Position numbers and translations under genes: made by a program. Below are positions 1 to 7,744 of a stretch of DNA of 64,000 nucleotides, piece after piece. Where the stretch lies: positions 1-64,000 of the forward strand of contig JAOTRV010000007.1 in the NCBI GenBank assembly GCA_030247575.1, given 5' to 3'. The notes beneath the pieces were generated by a model. That model was not told where the DNA came from. It saw only the letters and a program-made list of their open reading frames with translations, and searched no databases. The stretch's first letter is position 1. The number at the start of each line of letters is the position of its first letter. This DNA is from Sulfuritalea sp. (lineage in GTDB: Bacteria; Pseudomonadota; Gammaproteobacteria; Burkholderiales; Rhodocyclaceae).

Positions 1-223
1 ATTTTGCTTCAGGTTCTGTACGAACCTGAATGGCTGTTTTAGTTCCGGCCGGCGCTGCGCGCCTTAACTTGCGTTCCGCAAATTAGCCTGCACTGAAATT
101 TTGCTTCAGGTTCTGTACGAACCTGAATGGCTGTTTTAGTTCCGGCCGGCGCTGCGCGCCTTAACTTGCGTTCCGCAAATTAGCCTGCACTGAAATTTTG
201 CTTCAGGTTCTGTACGAACCTGA
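1..223. repeat. 97-bp direct tandem repeat, two full copies plus a partial third
   Basis: Copies begin at 1, 98 and 195, each starting ATTTTGCTTCAGGTTC, with an exact period of 97 bases. Copy 1 is cut by the window edge, so the array may extend leftwards. Each unit carries a small inverted repeat (TTCAGGTTC and GAACCTGAA around TGTAC). In the third, partial copy this is extended into an 18-bp-arm hairpin (193-210 and 216-233) that contains the dnaB stop codon. No coding sequence is evident in the array. It resembles an intergenic palindromic repeat that has amplified. Confidence 0.9.
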
Positions 224-1603
224 AGCAAAATTTTCAAACTTGGTGTATTCGCCGAGGAAGGTCAGGCGTACCGTGCCCACCGGGCCGTTGCGGTGCTTGC
301 CGATGATGGCCTCCGCCGTGCCCTTGTCCTGCGTGTCGGGCTTGTAATACTCCTCGCGATACATCATCACGATGATGTCGGCATCCTGTTCGATGGCGCC
401 CGACTCTCGCAGGTCGCTCATCAACGGGCGCTTGTCGTTGCGCTCCTCGACTTTGCGCGAGAGCTGCGAGAGGGCGATGATCGGCACCTGCAGTTCCTTG
501 GCCAGCGCCTTGATCGAGCGCGAAATCTCCGAAATCTCCGTGGCGCGGTTTTCGCCGTCGCGGTTGGAACTCATCAACTGCAGATAGTCGATGATGATCA
601 GGCCCAGTTTGCCGAACTGCCGGTGCAGGCGCCGCGCGCGCGCACGCAGGTCGGTCGAGTTGATGGCGCCGGTCTCGTCGATGTGGATCGGCGCCTCGTG
701 CAGCTTGCCCAGCGCCACCGTCATGCGGTCCCACTCGTCATCGGTCAGGCGCCCGGTGCGCAGCTTGCCCTGATCGATGCGGCCGACCGACGACAGGAAG
801 CGCGTGGCGAGCTGCGGACCGGACATTTCCAGGCTGAAGATCGCCACCGGCAGCCGCAGTTCGACGCCGACATGCTCGGCGATATTTAGCGCAAACGCGG
901 TTTTGCCCATCGACGGGCGGCCGGCGACGACGACCATGTCGCCCGGCTGCAGACCGGAAGTCATGCGGTCGAGATCGGCAAAGCCGGTGGCCACGCCGGT
1001 GATGTCGGACTGGCTGTCGCGCGCCAGCAGGGTTTCCATGCGCTCGACGACTTCGCCCAGCAGGGGCTGAATCGCGACGAAGCCGTTGTTGCTGCGATTG
1101 CCGGCTTCGGCGATCTGGAAGATCCGCTGCTCCGCATCGTCGAGCAGGGCTTTGACATCGCGCCCGGCCGGATTCAGCGCATTGCCGGCGATTTCGTCGC
1201 CGACCGTGACCAGCTGGCGCAGAATGGCGCGCTCACGGACGATTTCCGCGTAACGGCGAATGTTTGCCGCCGAGGGTGTCGCATTGGCGATCTCGCCGAG
1301 ATAGCCGAGGCCGCCGGTCTGATCGACTTCGTTCGAAGCTTCGATGGACTCATAGACCGTGACCACGTCGGCCGGCCGTCCCTGCTGTATCAGCTTGCCG
1401 ATATGGCGAAAAATCCGCCGGTGGTCGTCGCGATAGAAGTCCGTTTCGCGCACCACGTCGCCGATTCGATCCCATGCCGCGTTGTCTATCAACAGGCCGC
1501 CGATCAGCGACTGCTCGGCTTCGATGGAATGCGGGGGAAGCTTCAGCGCGGCGACCTGGGAATCGACGGGCTGCGAGGGATTAAAGGCGCGTACCTGGGC
1601 CAT
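203..1603 (-). CDS. dnaB: Replicative DNA helicase DnaB
   Basis: 466 residues, the normal length for the hexameric replication-fork helicase that unwinds DNA 5'-3' and binds DnaG primase. The N-terminal domain has the family signature LPPHSIEAEQSLIGG from about residue 22. The RecA-like domain has Walker A GRPSMGKTA near residue 230, Walker B-type IIIDYLQLM, and the C-terminal LRESGAIEQDAD stretch. The start is supported by GGAGAC a few bases upstream of ATG 1603. The last eight residues (FASGSYRT) and the stop codon are encoded by the third copy of the 97-bp repeat, so the extreme C-terminus appears to have been rewritten by the repeat. Only the non-catalytic tail is affected. Confidence 0.96.
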   Translation of the reverse strand: MAQVRAFNPSQPVDSQVAALKLPPHSIEAEQSLIGGLLIDNAAWDRIGDVVRETDFYRDDHRRIFRHIGKLIQQGRPADVVTVYESIEASNEVDQTGGLGYLGEIANATPSAANIRRYAEIVRERAILRQLVTVGDEIAGNALNPAGRDVKALLDDAEQRIFQIAEAGNRSNNGFVAIQPLLGEVVERMETLLARDSQSDITGVATGFADLDRMTSGLQPGDMVVVAGRPSMGKTAFALNIAEHVGVELRLPVAIFSLEMSGPQLATRFLSSVGRIDQGKLRTGRLTDDEWDRMTVALGKLHEAPIHIDETGAINSTDLRARARRLHRQFGKLGLIIIDYLQLMSSNRDGENRATEISEISRSIKALAKELQVPIIALSQLSRKVEERNDKRPLMSDLRESGAIEQDADIIVMMYREEYYKPDTQDKGTAEAIIGKHRNGPVGTVRLTFLGEYTKFENFASGSYRT

Positions 1604-1648
1604 CGCTGTCTCCGATGTGAAGCGCAGAGTCTACCGCGCGCAACGGCT

Positions 1649-1710
1649 TGTGGTAAGTGAACAAGTTGTGGAAATTCTGTGGAGAACATGTGTAAATGCA
1701 GTGGATGAAT
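1649..1710. promoter_or_regulatory. Cluster of DnaA-box-like TGTGG motifs upstream of dnaB
   Basis: TGTGG occurs at 1649, 1667 and 1678, and GTGGATGAA at 1701, all in the same orientation within about 60 bases of the dnaB upstream region. They resemble the TGTGGATAA form of the DnaA box but none is a perfect match. A role in DnaA control of dnaB is speculative. Confidence 0.25.
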
Positions 1711-1761
1711 CGCACGCGCCGCAACATCGCATGAATGGCATCTTCGGCAAGAAAGCGACCG

Positions 1762-1803
1762 CCACAAACAACAAGGCCGCTGACACCTCGTCAGCGGCCT
1801 TGT
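1762..1803 (-). terminator. Rho-independent terminator after rplI
   Basis: Perfect 13-bp arms (ACAAGGCCGCTGA at 1771-1783 and TCAGCGGCCTTGT at 1791-1803) with a 7-base loop. On the minus strand it is followed by a T-rich run (TTGTTTG). It lies 18 bases past the rplI stop and ends the ribosomal-protein operon. Confidence 0.85.
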
Positions 1804-1821
1804 CTTGAAGCGAGATGCGCC

Positions 1822-2271
1822 TCAGTGTTCGCCGAGCACGGACACCGTCACCGTGGCCACCACATCGGTGTGCAGTGCGATCTGCACCGGCGTGTCGCCG
1901 ACGGTCTTGAGCGGACCTTCGGGCAACCGGATCGCCGACTTCTCGACCTGGAAACCCTGCGCGGCCAGCGCCTCGGCGATGTCATGGGTCGACACGGAGC
2001 CGAACAGACGGCCATCGACGCCGGTCTTGCGCGTGATTTGCAGCATCAGGCCTTCGAGCTTCTCGACCTGGGCCTGGGCAGCGGCGATCGCCTCGGCCTG
2101 GATGCGCTCGAGTTCGGCACGCTTCTCTTCAAAAATCTTGCGGTTGGCTTCCGTCGCGCGCTTGGCCTTGCCTTGCGGGATCAGGAAGTTGCGGGCATAG
2201 CCGTCCTTGACCTTGACCACGTCGCCGAGGCCACCGAGGTTCACGACTTTTTCCATCAGAATGATTTGCAT
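1822..2271 (-). CDS. rplI: 50S ribosomal protein L9
   Basis: 149 residues, the family length. The N-terminal domain starts [17 protein letters not shown] and has the conserved [13 protein letters not shown] rRNA-binding segment. It is followed by a long charged connecting helix (about residues 40-75) and a C-terminal domain. The protein binds 23S rRNA near the L1 stalk. It is the last gene of the rpsF-priB-rpsR-rplI operon, 14 bases after rpsR, with a strong terminator behind it. Confidence 0.97.
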   Translation of the reverse strand: MQIILMEKVVNLGGLGDVVKVKDGYARNFLIPQGKAKRATEANRKIFEEKRAELERIQAEAIAAAQAQVEKLEGLMLQITRKTGVDGRLFGSVSTHDIAEALAAQGFQVEKSAIRLPEGPLKTVGDTPVQIALHTDVVATVTVSVLGEH

Positions 2272-2285
2272 GGTCTTGTCCTCGC

Positions 2286-2564
2286 TTACTGGTGCAGATC
2301 GGTGTAGGGCAGCAGCGCAAGGAAGCGCGCACGCTTGATGGCGGTCGACAACTGGCGCTGATAGCCGGTCTTGGTGCCGGTGATGCGCGCCGGCATGATC
2401 TTGGCGTTTTCAGCGATGAAGTCCTTGAGGATCTCCACATCCTTGTAGTCGATCTCTTCGATCTTCTCCGCGGTGAAGCGGCAGAACTTGCGGCGCTTGA
2501 ACAGGCTGCGGCCCTTGTCGTCCTTGCGCTTTACACCGGTCTTGCTCTTAGGCTTGAATGCCAT
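2286..2564 (-). CDS. rpsR: 30S ribosomal protein S18
   Basis: 92 residues, slightly longer than average because of a Lys/Arg-rich N-terminus. Diagnostic segments are [19 protein letters not shown] and [20 protein letters not shown]18 pairs with S6 on the 30S platform, matching the operon order. The start codon overlaps the 3' end of priB by 17 bases, suggesting translational coupling. Confidence 0.97.
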   Translation of the reverse strand: MAFKPKSKTGVKRKDDKGRSLFKRRKFCRFTAEKIEEIDYKDVEILKDFIAENAKIMPARITGTKTGYQRQLSTAIKRARFLALLPYTDLHQ

Positions 2565-2859
2565 TTTCAGTTCCTTCCACGAATTCGACTGTGTTCACAT
2601 GCAGTATCGGGCTGCGTCGCTTGAGGCTCCTGGCGGCTAAAAAGCCCGCCACCCTGATCCCGTCCCCCGGCTTGGCTGCAAGCAGCACTTGCGCCGGGCG
2701 GCCCATTGCTACACAGGCCATCTCGCATTCCACTTTGCGTTCGACGTCGGCTTCGACCTGAGTCGAGACATGCGCGAGGAGAAATTCGAGAACCGGTATC
2801 CCGGCGGGGGTGCGGCGCAATGCGCCACGCTCAAGCAAGCGACCCGACAACTGCGTCAG
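2548..2859 (-). CDS. priB: Primosomal replication protein PriB (OB-fold)
   Basis: This is the small single-strand-DNA-binding dimer used with PriA in replication restart. The body ([20 protein letters not shown], then [11 protein letters not shown] and [14 protein letters not shown]) aligns with the PriB OB fold. No ATG lies at the expected place. An ATG at 2919 would overlap rpsF by 44 bases and add residues homologues lack. I chose CTG 2859, 13 bases after a TGAGGA that also contains the rpsF stop, giving (M)TQLSGRL and 103 residues, the size of E. coli PriB. TTG 2850 is another option. Its position between rpsF and rpsR is typical of beta/gammaproteobacteria. Confidence 0.85.
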   Translation of the reverse strand: MTQLSGRLLERGALRRTPAGIPVLEFLLAHVSTQVEADVERKVECEMACVAMGRPAQVLLAAKPGDGIRVAGFLAARSLKRRSPILHVNTVEFVEGTENGIQA

Positions 2860-2875
2860 ATTGCCCGGCTTATCC

Positions 2876-3259
2876 TCAGGCGGCAACGGCAGCAGCCGGA
2901 GCCTCCACTTTGGCATCACCCTGGGTCAGCGAGCGCGACTTCTCTTCCTTCATCATCGGAGAAGGAGTCACCACCGCCTTGCGCGTTTTCACCGTCAGGT
3001 GGCGCAATACGGCATCGTTGAACTTGAAAGCGTGTTCCAGCTCGGCCAGGGTTTCACCGTCGCACTCGATATTCATCAGCACGTAGTGGGCTTTGTGCAC
3101 CTTCTGGATCGGATAGGCCATCTGGCGACGACCCCAGTCTTCGAGCCGGTGGATGGCTCCGTTGCGGCCGGTGACCAGCGTCTTGTAGCGCTCGATCATC
3201 GCCGGAACCTGCTCGGACTGATCCGGGTGGACGATAAATACGACTTCATAATGGCGCAT
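2876..3259 (-). CDS. rpsF: 30S ribosomal protein S6
   Basis: 127 residues starting [19 protein letters not shown], with the S6 core ([25 protein letters not shown]) and an alanine-rich tail ending AAAVAA. ATG 3259 is preceded by AAGGAGATTGC, a strong ribosome-binding site. A longer reading upstream has no S6 similarity and would run through the promoter. First gene of the rpsF-priB-rpsR-rplI operon. S6 binds S18 and, in many bacteria, the pair represses its own mRNA leader. Confidence 0.97.
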   Translation of the reverse strand: MRHYEVVFIVHPDQSEQVPAMIERYKTLVTGRNGAIHRLEDWGRRQMAYPIQKVHKAHYVLMNIECDGETLAELEHAFKFNDAVLRHLTVKTRKAVVTPSPMMKEEKSRSLTQGDAKVEAPAAAVAA

Positions 3260-3355
3260 GCAATCTCCTTGTGGTTGGGTTACAGCCCCCCCGCATGCGT
3301 AACGGGTGGAGCAAGGGAAGCCGGCGATTATACAAAGCAGGCCGCGCCGAAGCAA
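3260..3355 (-). promoter_or_regulatory. rpsF promoter and leader
   Basis: On the minus strand a perfect -10 TATAAT (3327-3332) is preceded after 17 bases by TTGCTT (3350-3355), a fair -35. The leader of about 60 bases contains a G-rich stretch flanked by GTTAC and GTAAC, which could form a hairpin just before the Shine-Dalgarno. S6:S18 autoregulatory leaders are known at this position in many bacteria, but I cannot confirm the conserved bulge here. Confidence 0.5.
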
Positions 3356-3390
3356 GCTAAATCCGCTAGGATTCAGGGCCTTGCGGGCCG

Positions 3391-3570
3391 CTAGCCGCAG
3401 TAGCGCAGGTTCGTGAAATTCAGCAGCAAATCCGGCCCGCCATAGGCGGCGAAGGCCAGGCCGAGGACAACACCCGCCGCCAGCAGGCCGACGGCCCACA
3501 GCCAGCGCCACGCGCGCGACGCCGTGGCGGGCGGTGGCGGAGTCTGCGGCAAGGGGCTGGCGGCATCCAT
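3391..3570 (-). CDS. Small single-pass membrane protein, unknown
   Basis: 59 residues from ATG 3570, preceded by AGGA at good spacing. The N-terminus is proline-rich ([13 protein letters not shown]). It is followed by one hydrophobic helix ([20 protein letters not shown], about residues 22-41) and a short tail ending NLRYCG. It lies 41 bases downstream of the pseudouridine synthase gene on the same strand, so it is probably co-transcribed. No family recognised; the terminal RYCG could be a motif worth comparing across relatives. Confidence 0.6.
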   Translation of the reverse strand: MDAASPLPQTPPPPATASRAWRWLWAVGLLAAGVVLGLAFAAYGGPDLLLNFTNLRYCG

Positions 3571-3611
3571 GGCGACATCCTGCGCAAGCCGGTCGCCCGA
3601 GTCAAGCACCC

Positions 3612-4346
3612 TCAAAATGCTTCGCCTTCGCGCAGGAAGCGCCACTGCCCCAAGGGCAAGTCGCCCAAACGAACCCGGCCGATACGCACCCGTTTCAGGC
3701 CCGTGACGCGCAGGCCGACCAGTTCGCACATGCGCCGGATCTGCCGCTTGCGGCCTTCGGTCAGGACAAAGCGCAGTTGTTCGGGATTCGCCCAGGCCAC
3801 CTTGGCCGGGCGCAACTTCTTGCCATCCAGTTCGAGACCGTGATTGAGCAGCGCCAGACCACGCGCGTCGAGCGCGCCTTCGACGCGCACCAGATACTCC
3901 TTCTCCACCTTCGAATCGTCGCCGATCAGTTGCCGCGCGACGCGGCCGTCCTGGGTCAGGACCAGCAATCCGGTGGAATCAATGTCGAGCCGGCCGGCCG
4001 GTGCCAGGCCTTTCAGATGCGATGGCTGGAAACGCTGATGATCCCCGGCCATCTGGGTTTTCGGCGAAACCAGGCTCACCGCCGGCTGATGACCGTCCTC
4101 GGCCTGGCCGGAAACAAAGCCGATCGGCTTGTGCACGAGGATGGTCGCCTGCCGTGCCTGCGTCGCGCGCGCTTCCGGGGCCAGGGTGATTACCGCGTCG
4201 GCCGCTGCCCGGGTGCCCAGTTGCGTGACCCTCTGGCCGTCGACGAACACCAGCCCGCGTTCGATATAGGCGTCGGCCTCCCGCCGCGAACACAGTCCGC
4301 GTTCAGCAAGAAGTTTTGAAACCCGAATACCCTGCGTATCATTCAT
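3612..4346 (-). CDS. 23S rRNA pseudouridine synthase, RluF-like (RsuA family)
   Basis: 244 residues. An N-terminal S4 RNA-binding domain (ISKLLAERG-type start, [21 protein letters not shown]) is followed by the pseudouridine synthase fold. The catalytic motif is [17 protein letters not shown], where the first Asp is the nucleophile, and the C-terminal signature is [11 protein letters not shown]. The RQIRRMCE and overall length favour RluF/RluE-like enzymes over RsuA. The start at ATG 4346 places the S4 domain at the N-terminus; an upstream in-frame Met would overlap the divergent rlmJ. It converts one 23S rRNA uridine to pseudouridine; the site cannot be read from sequence alone. Confidence 0.88.
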   Translation of the reverse strand: MNDTQGIRVSKLLAERGLCSRREADAYIERGLVFVDGQRVTQLGTRAAADAVITLAPEARATQARQATILVHKPIGFVSGQAEDGHQPAVSLVSPKTQMAGDHQRFQPSHLKGLAPAGRLDIDSTGLLVLTQDGRVARQLIGDDSKVEKEYLVRVEGALDARGLALLNHGLELDGKKLRPAKVAWANPEQLRFVLTEGRKRQIRRMCELVGLRVTGLKRVRIGRVRLGDLPLGQWRFLREGEAF

Positions 4347-4370
4347 GGTCGCGCATTCTATCCCGCTCCC

Positions 4371-5243
4371 ATGCTCAGCTATCGCCACGCCTATCACGCC
4401 GGCAACCACGCCGATGTCCTCAAGCACCTCGTGCTCAAGCTCTGCATCGAGCACATGAACAGCAAGGACAAGCCCTATACCTTGGTCGACACTCACGCCG
4501 GTGCGGGGTTCTACGCGTTAGATGCGGAACACGCCAAGCGCACCGGCGAGTATGTCGAGGGAATCGGCCGTCTGTGGCAGCGCAAGGATCTGCCGCCGCC
4601 GCTGGCCGAGTATGTGGCGCTGGTGCGCGCACTCAACGGCAGCGCCACGCTGCGCCGCTACCCGGGGTCGCCGCGAATCGCCGCCAACCTGATGCGGGAC
4701 GATGCCCAGGTACGCGACACCCTGCGACTGTGCGAACTGCACTCGACGGACTTCGCCCTGTTGCGCCGCCAGTTCAAGGATGCCGGCCGCCGCATCACCG
4801 TGGAACAGGCCGACGGCTTCGAAGTGCTCAAAGCAGTGCTGCCGCCGCCCTCGCGCCGCGGGCTGGTGCTGATCGACCCGTCCTACGAAATCAAGAGCGA
4901 CTACATGAAGGTCGCCGCCGCAATCAAGGACGCGCTGAAGCGCTTTGCCACCGGCACCTACCTGGTATGGCATCCGATGCTGCCTACCATCGAAGCCAAC
5001 CAGTTGCCGGACCGGCTGAAGAAAGCCGGTGCCAGCCATTGGCTGCACGCCACCTTGAGCGTACGCGCGCCGGCCACCAAAGGCCGCGGCATGCACGGCA
5101 GCGGCATGTTCGTGATCAACCCGCCGTGGACGCTTGGCGCCACGCTGGAACAATGCCTGCCCTTCCTCGCTGCCACGCTGGGCCTCGATGAAGGGGCAGG
5201 CTGGAGCGTCGACCAGTTCGAGCAGGGCCCGAAAAAGGACTGA
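4371..5243 (+). CDS. rlmJ: 23S rRNA (adenine-N6)-methyltransferase RlmJ
   Basis: 290 residues starting [19 protein letters not shown], the hallmark of RlmJ, which methylates A2030 of 23S rRNA in E. coli. The SAM-binding motif is [10 protein letters not shown]. The catalytic motif IV reads DPSY (in [13 protein letters not shown]) rather than the DPPY usual in N6-adenine methyltransferases; the Ser variant may be normal for this subgroup. C-terminal [12 protein letters not shown] is also typical. The gene diverges from the pseudouridine synthase, with 24 bases between start codons. Confidence 0.94.
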   Translation: MLSYRHAYHAGNHADVLKHLVLKLCIEHMNSKDKPYTLVDTHAGAGFYALDAEHAKRTGEYVEGIGRLWQRKDLPPPLAEYVALVRALNGSATLRRYPGSPRIAANLMRDDAQVRDTLRLCELHSTDFALLRRQFKDAGRRITVEQADGFEVLKAVLPPPSRRGLVLIDPSYEIKSDYMKVAAAIKDALKRFATGTYLVWHPMLPTIEANQLPDRLKKAGASHWLHATLSVRAPATKGRGMHGSGMFVINPPWTLGATLEQCLPFLAATLGLDEGAGWSVDQFEQGPKKD

Positions 5244-5258
5244 CGGCCGCCCGGCGGT

Positions 5259-7238
5259 TCAGCTCTTCAGCTCGGGACGGTCGCGGAAGTGGTCCAGCGC
5301 CTCGGGATTGGCCAGGGCTTCGACATTCTTCACCGCGGCGCCATGCACCACGTTGCGCACCGCCAGCTCGACGATCTTGCCGCTCTTGGTGCGCGGAATG
5401 TCATTCACTTGCAGGATCTTGCCCGGAACATGGCGCGGCGTCGTATTGTCCTTGATCACCTGCTTGATGCGGCTGATCAAGGCATCGTCGAGCACCATGC
5501 CCTCGCGCAGCTTGACGAACAGCACCACGCGCACGTCGCCGCCGCTGCCGGGCGGCCAATCCTGGCCGATCACCAGCGACTCGACCACTTCGATCAGCTT
5601 TTCCACCTGGCGGTAGATTTCCGCCGTGCCGATGCGCACCCCGCCCGGATTCAGCGTGGCATCGGAACGGCCATAGATGATGAAGCCGTCGTGCGCGGTG
5701 CGCTCGGCGAAGTCGCCGTGGCACCATATATTGCGGAAACGATCGAAGTAGGCAGCGTGGTATTTCGCGTTGCCCGGATCGTTCCAGAAGCCGATCGGCA
5801 TCACCGGAAACGACCGCGTGCACACCAGTTCGCCCTTTTCGCCGCGCACCGGCCGGCCGGCATCGTCGAACACGTCCACCGCCATGCCCAGTCCGGCGCA
5901 CTGGATCTCGCCGCGATACACGGGCCCGTTCGGATTGCCGAGGACGAAGCAGGAAATGATGTCGGTGCCGCCGGAAATCGAGGCAAGCTGCAGGTCCGGC
6001 TTGATGTTGGCATAGACGTAGTCGAAGCCTTCGGCCACCAGCGGGCTGCCGGTCGAGAACAGCGCGCGCAGATGTTCCAGCCCGTGCGTCCGCCGCGGCT
6101 GGAGTTCGATCTTGGCGATGGCGTCGATGAACTTGGCCGAGGTGCCGAAATGCGTCATGCCCTCGGCATCGGCGTAGTCGAACAGGATGTTGCCGCGGCC
6201 GACGAAGGGCGATCCGTCGTAGAGCAGCAGCGTCGCACCCGAAGCGAGGCCCGACACCAGCCAGTTCCACATCATCCAGCCGCAAGTGGTGAAGTAGAAC
6301 AGGCGGTCGCCGGCATGCACGTCGCTCTGCAACTGCTGCTCCTTGAGGTGCTGCAGCAGCGCGCCGCCGGCGCAATGCACGATGCACTTGGGCACGCCGG
6401 TGGTGCCCGACGAATACATGATGTAGAGCGGATGGGCGAAGGGCAGCCGCTCGAAACGGATTTCCCGTTCTCCGGCGAAGGGAGCGAGGAAATCGGCCAG
6501 CGACAGGCCGTGCTTCACGGCGGCGATGTCGCCGCCTCCCCCGGCATAGGGAACGACCACGACCCGTTGCAGCGACGGCATGCGCGCGGCAATCTCGGCC
6601 ACCTTGCCGAGGCAGTCGATGACCTTGCCGTTGTACCAGTAGCCGTCGCACGCGAACAGCAGCTTCGGCTCGATCTGGCCGAAGCGGTCAAGCACCCCCT
6701 GCACGCCGAAGTCGGGCGAGGCCGAAGAGTAGATGGCGCCGATCGACGCGGTGGCCAGCATCGCCACCAGGGCGGCCGGCACGTTGGGCAGGTAGGCGGC
6801 AACGCGATCGCCCTTGACCACGCCCATGCCACGCAGTGCGGCGGCGGTCTGCGCCACGGCGCGGTACAGCTCGGCGTGGCTGGCGCGGCCCTTGACCTTG
6901 TCCTCGCCCCAGAACACCAATGCATCGGATTCGTCGCGCCGGCGCAGCAGGTTCTCGGCAAAGTTCAGCCGCGCCTCGGGGAACCACTGCGCGCCGGGCA
7001 TCTTCTCGCGGTCGACGACGACCGTGGCACCCATCTCGCCGCGCACTTCGCCGAACTCCCAGACCGAGACCCAGAATTCCTCGGGATGTTCGACCGACCA
7101 TGCGTGCAGCGCCTGATAGTCGACGCCGGCGAGACGGCGATTCCAGCGCTTCTCCGCCGCCGCCATGAACGCCGTGAGGCGCGTGCCGGCGACGCGCTGT
7201 GCGGAGGGTTGCCAGATTGGTGTGATCGATGTGCTCAT
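5259..7238 (-). CDS. Acetoacetyl-CoA synthetase (acetoacetate--CoA ligase)
   Basis: 659 residues, an ANL-superfamily adenylating enzyme. The acetyl-CoA-synthetase-like N-terminus has [14 protein letters not shown], the P-loop is [14 protein letters not shown] near residue 270, and [13 protein letters not shown] and [13 protein letters not shown] (catalytic Lys) lie towards the C-terminus. Length and the LNFAENLL stretch match acetoacetyl-CoA synthetases rather than AcsA. It activates acetoacetate (or a related short oxo-acid) with ATP and CoA. The thioesterase gene ends 25 bases upstream on the same strand, so the two form an operon. A copy of the 23-bp dispersed repeat overlaps codons for RLAGVDYQ (7116-7138). 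Confidence 0.9.
   Translation of the reverse strand: MSTSITPIWQPSAQRVAGTRLTAFMAAAEKRWNRRLAGVDYQALHAWSVEHPEEFWVSVWEFGEVRGEMGATVVVDREKMPGAQWFPEARLNFAENLLRRRDESDALVFWGEDKVKGRASHAELYRAVAQTAAALRGMGVVKGDRVAAYLPNVPAALVAMLATASIGAIYSSASPDFGVQGVLDRFGQIEPKLLFACDGYWYNGKVIDCLGKVAEIAARMPSLQRVVVVPYAGGGGDIAAVKHGLSLADFLAPFAGEREIRFERLPFAHPLYIMYSSGTTGVPKCIVHCAGGALLQHLKEQQLQSDVHAGDRLFYFTTCGWMMWNWLVSGLASGATLLLYDGSPFVGRGNILFDYADAEGMTHFGTSAKFIDAIAKIELQPRRTHGLEHLRALFSTGSPLVAEGFDYVYANIKPDLQLASISGGTDIISCFVLGNPNGPVYRGEIQCAGLGMAVDVFDDAGRPVRGEKGELVCTRSFPVMPIGFWNDPGNAKYHAAYFDRFRNIWCHGDFAERTAHDGFIIYGRSDATLNPGGVRIGTAEIYRQVEKLIEVVESLVIGQDWPPGSGGDVRVVLFVKLREGMVLDDALISRIKQVIKDNTTPRHVPGKILQVNDIPRTKSGKIVELAVRNVVHGAAVKNVEALANPEALDHFRDRPELKS
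7116..7138 (+). repeat. 23-bp dispersed element, probable copy inside acetoacetyl-CoA synthetase
   Basis: Reads ATAGTCGACGCCGGCGAGAC then GGC, close to the copy at 9386-9408 (two mismatches). It falls in the synthetase N-terminal region and could be a chance match, because the encoded residues are plausible for the family. Confidence 0.4.
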
Positions 7239-7263
7239 GTTGAATCCATGTTATCGGATGGTC

Positions 7264-7671
7264 CTACAGACAGCTCGCGCGCATGGCCTCGGGCAAGGGG
7301 ATCGACTTTCCTGTCGACGGGTTGATCCACACCAGCTTGGCGGCGCCTTCCGCGAAGAGTTTGTCGCCGCCGACCAGGCGCATTTCGTAATAAGTGGGCA
7401 CGCTGCTGCGCCCCGGCGCGCCGCAGAACATGAGGCACTCGACGGTGCCCGGATAGATAAACGGAATCAGGAAGGTGCAACTGGCATTGACGATGACGGG
7501 GCCCTGAGTCTCCGTCACGGTGGTACCGAAACCGAAGGTCTCCAGCCACTCGATGCGAGCCTGTTCCATGTAGCGGAAATAGATCGTGTTATTGACGTGG
7601 CCCATGGCGTCCTGATCGCCCCAGCGGATGGGCATCTGATTGCGGTAAACGAGTTTGCGGTGGTGTTCCAT
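7264..7671 (-). CDS. Acyl-CoA thioesterase, hotdog fold (4-hydroxybenzoyl-CoA thioesterase type)
   Basis: 135 residues with the active-site motif RWGDQDAMGHVNNTIYFRYME, where the Asp after the Gly is catalytic. It hydrolyses an acyl- or aryl-CoA thioester; the true substrate is not evident. It precedes the acetoacetyl-CoA synthetase with a 25-base gap, suggesting that the pair balances free acid and CoA ester. It is transcribed divergently from the ETF-quinone oxidoreductase across a 73-bp region holding a 16-bp perfect palindrome. Confidence 0.9.
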   Translation of the reverse strand: MEHHRKLVYRNQMPIRWGDQDAMGHVNNTIYFRYMEQARIEWLETFGFGTTVTETQGPVIVNASCTFLIPFIYPGTVECLMFCGAPGRSSVPTYYEMRLVGGDKLFAEGAAKLVWINPSTGKSIPLPEAMRASCL

Positions 7672-7701
7672 CGGGGTTTTCGGCCGGGTTGAGCGGGAGT
7701 T

Positions 7702-7717
7702 CGCGATTATAATCGCG
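7702..7717. promoter_or_regulatory. Perfect palindrome with overlapping -10 boxes in a divergent promoter
   Basis: CGCGATTATAATCGCG is a perfect 16-bp palindrome between the thioesterase and ETF-quinone oxidoreductase genes. It contains TATAAT on both strands (plus 7708-7713, minus 7706-7711), so the two divergent promoters may share their -10 region. No convincing -35 box is visible on either side. Confidence 0.45.
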
Positions 7718-7744
7718 CCATCAATTCAATCGATCGAGGTCAGC

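Noticed and set aside
1-223. CRISPR array
   Set aside because: Period of 97 with identical units and no variable spacers; it is a plain tandem repeat. No other array found even though a Cas6-like gene exists.
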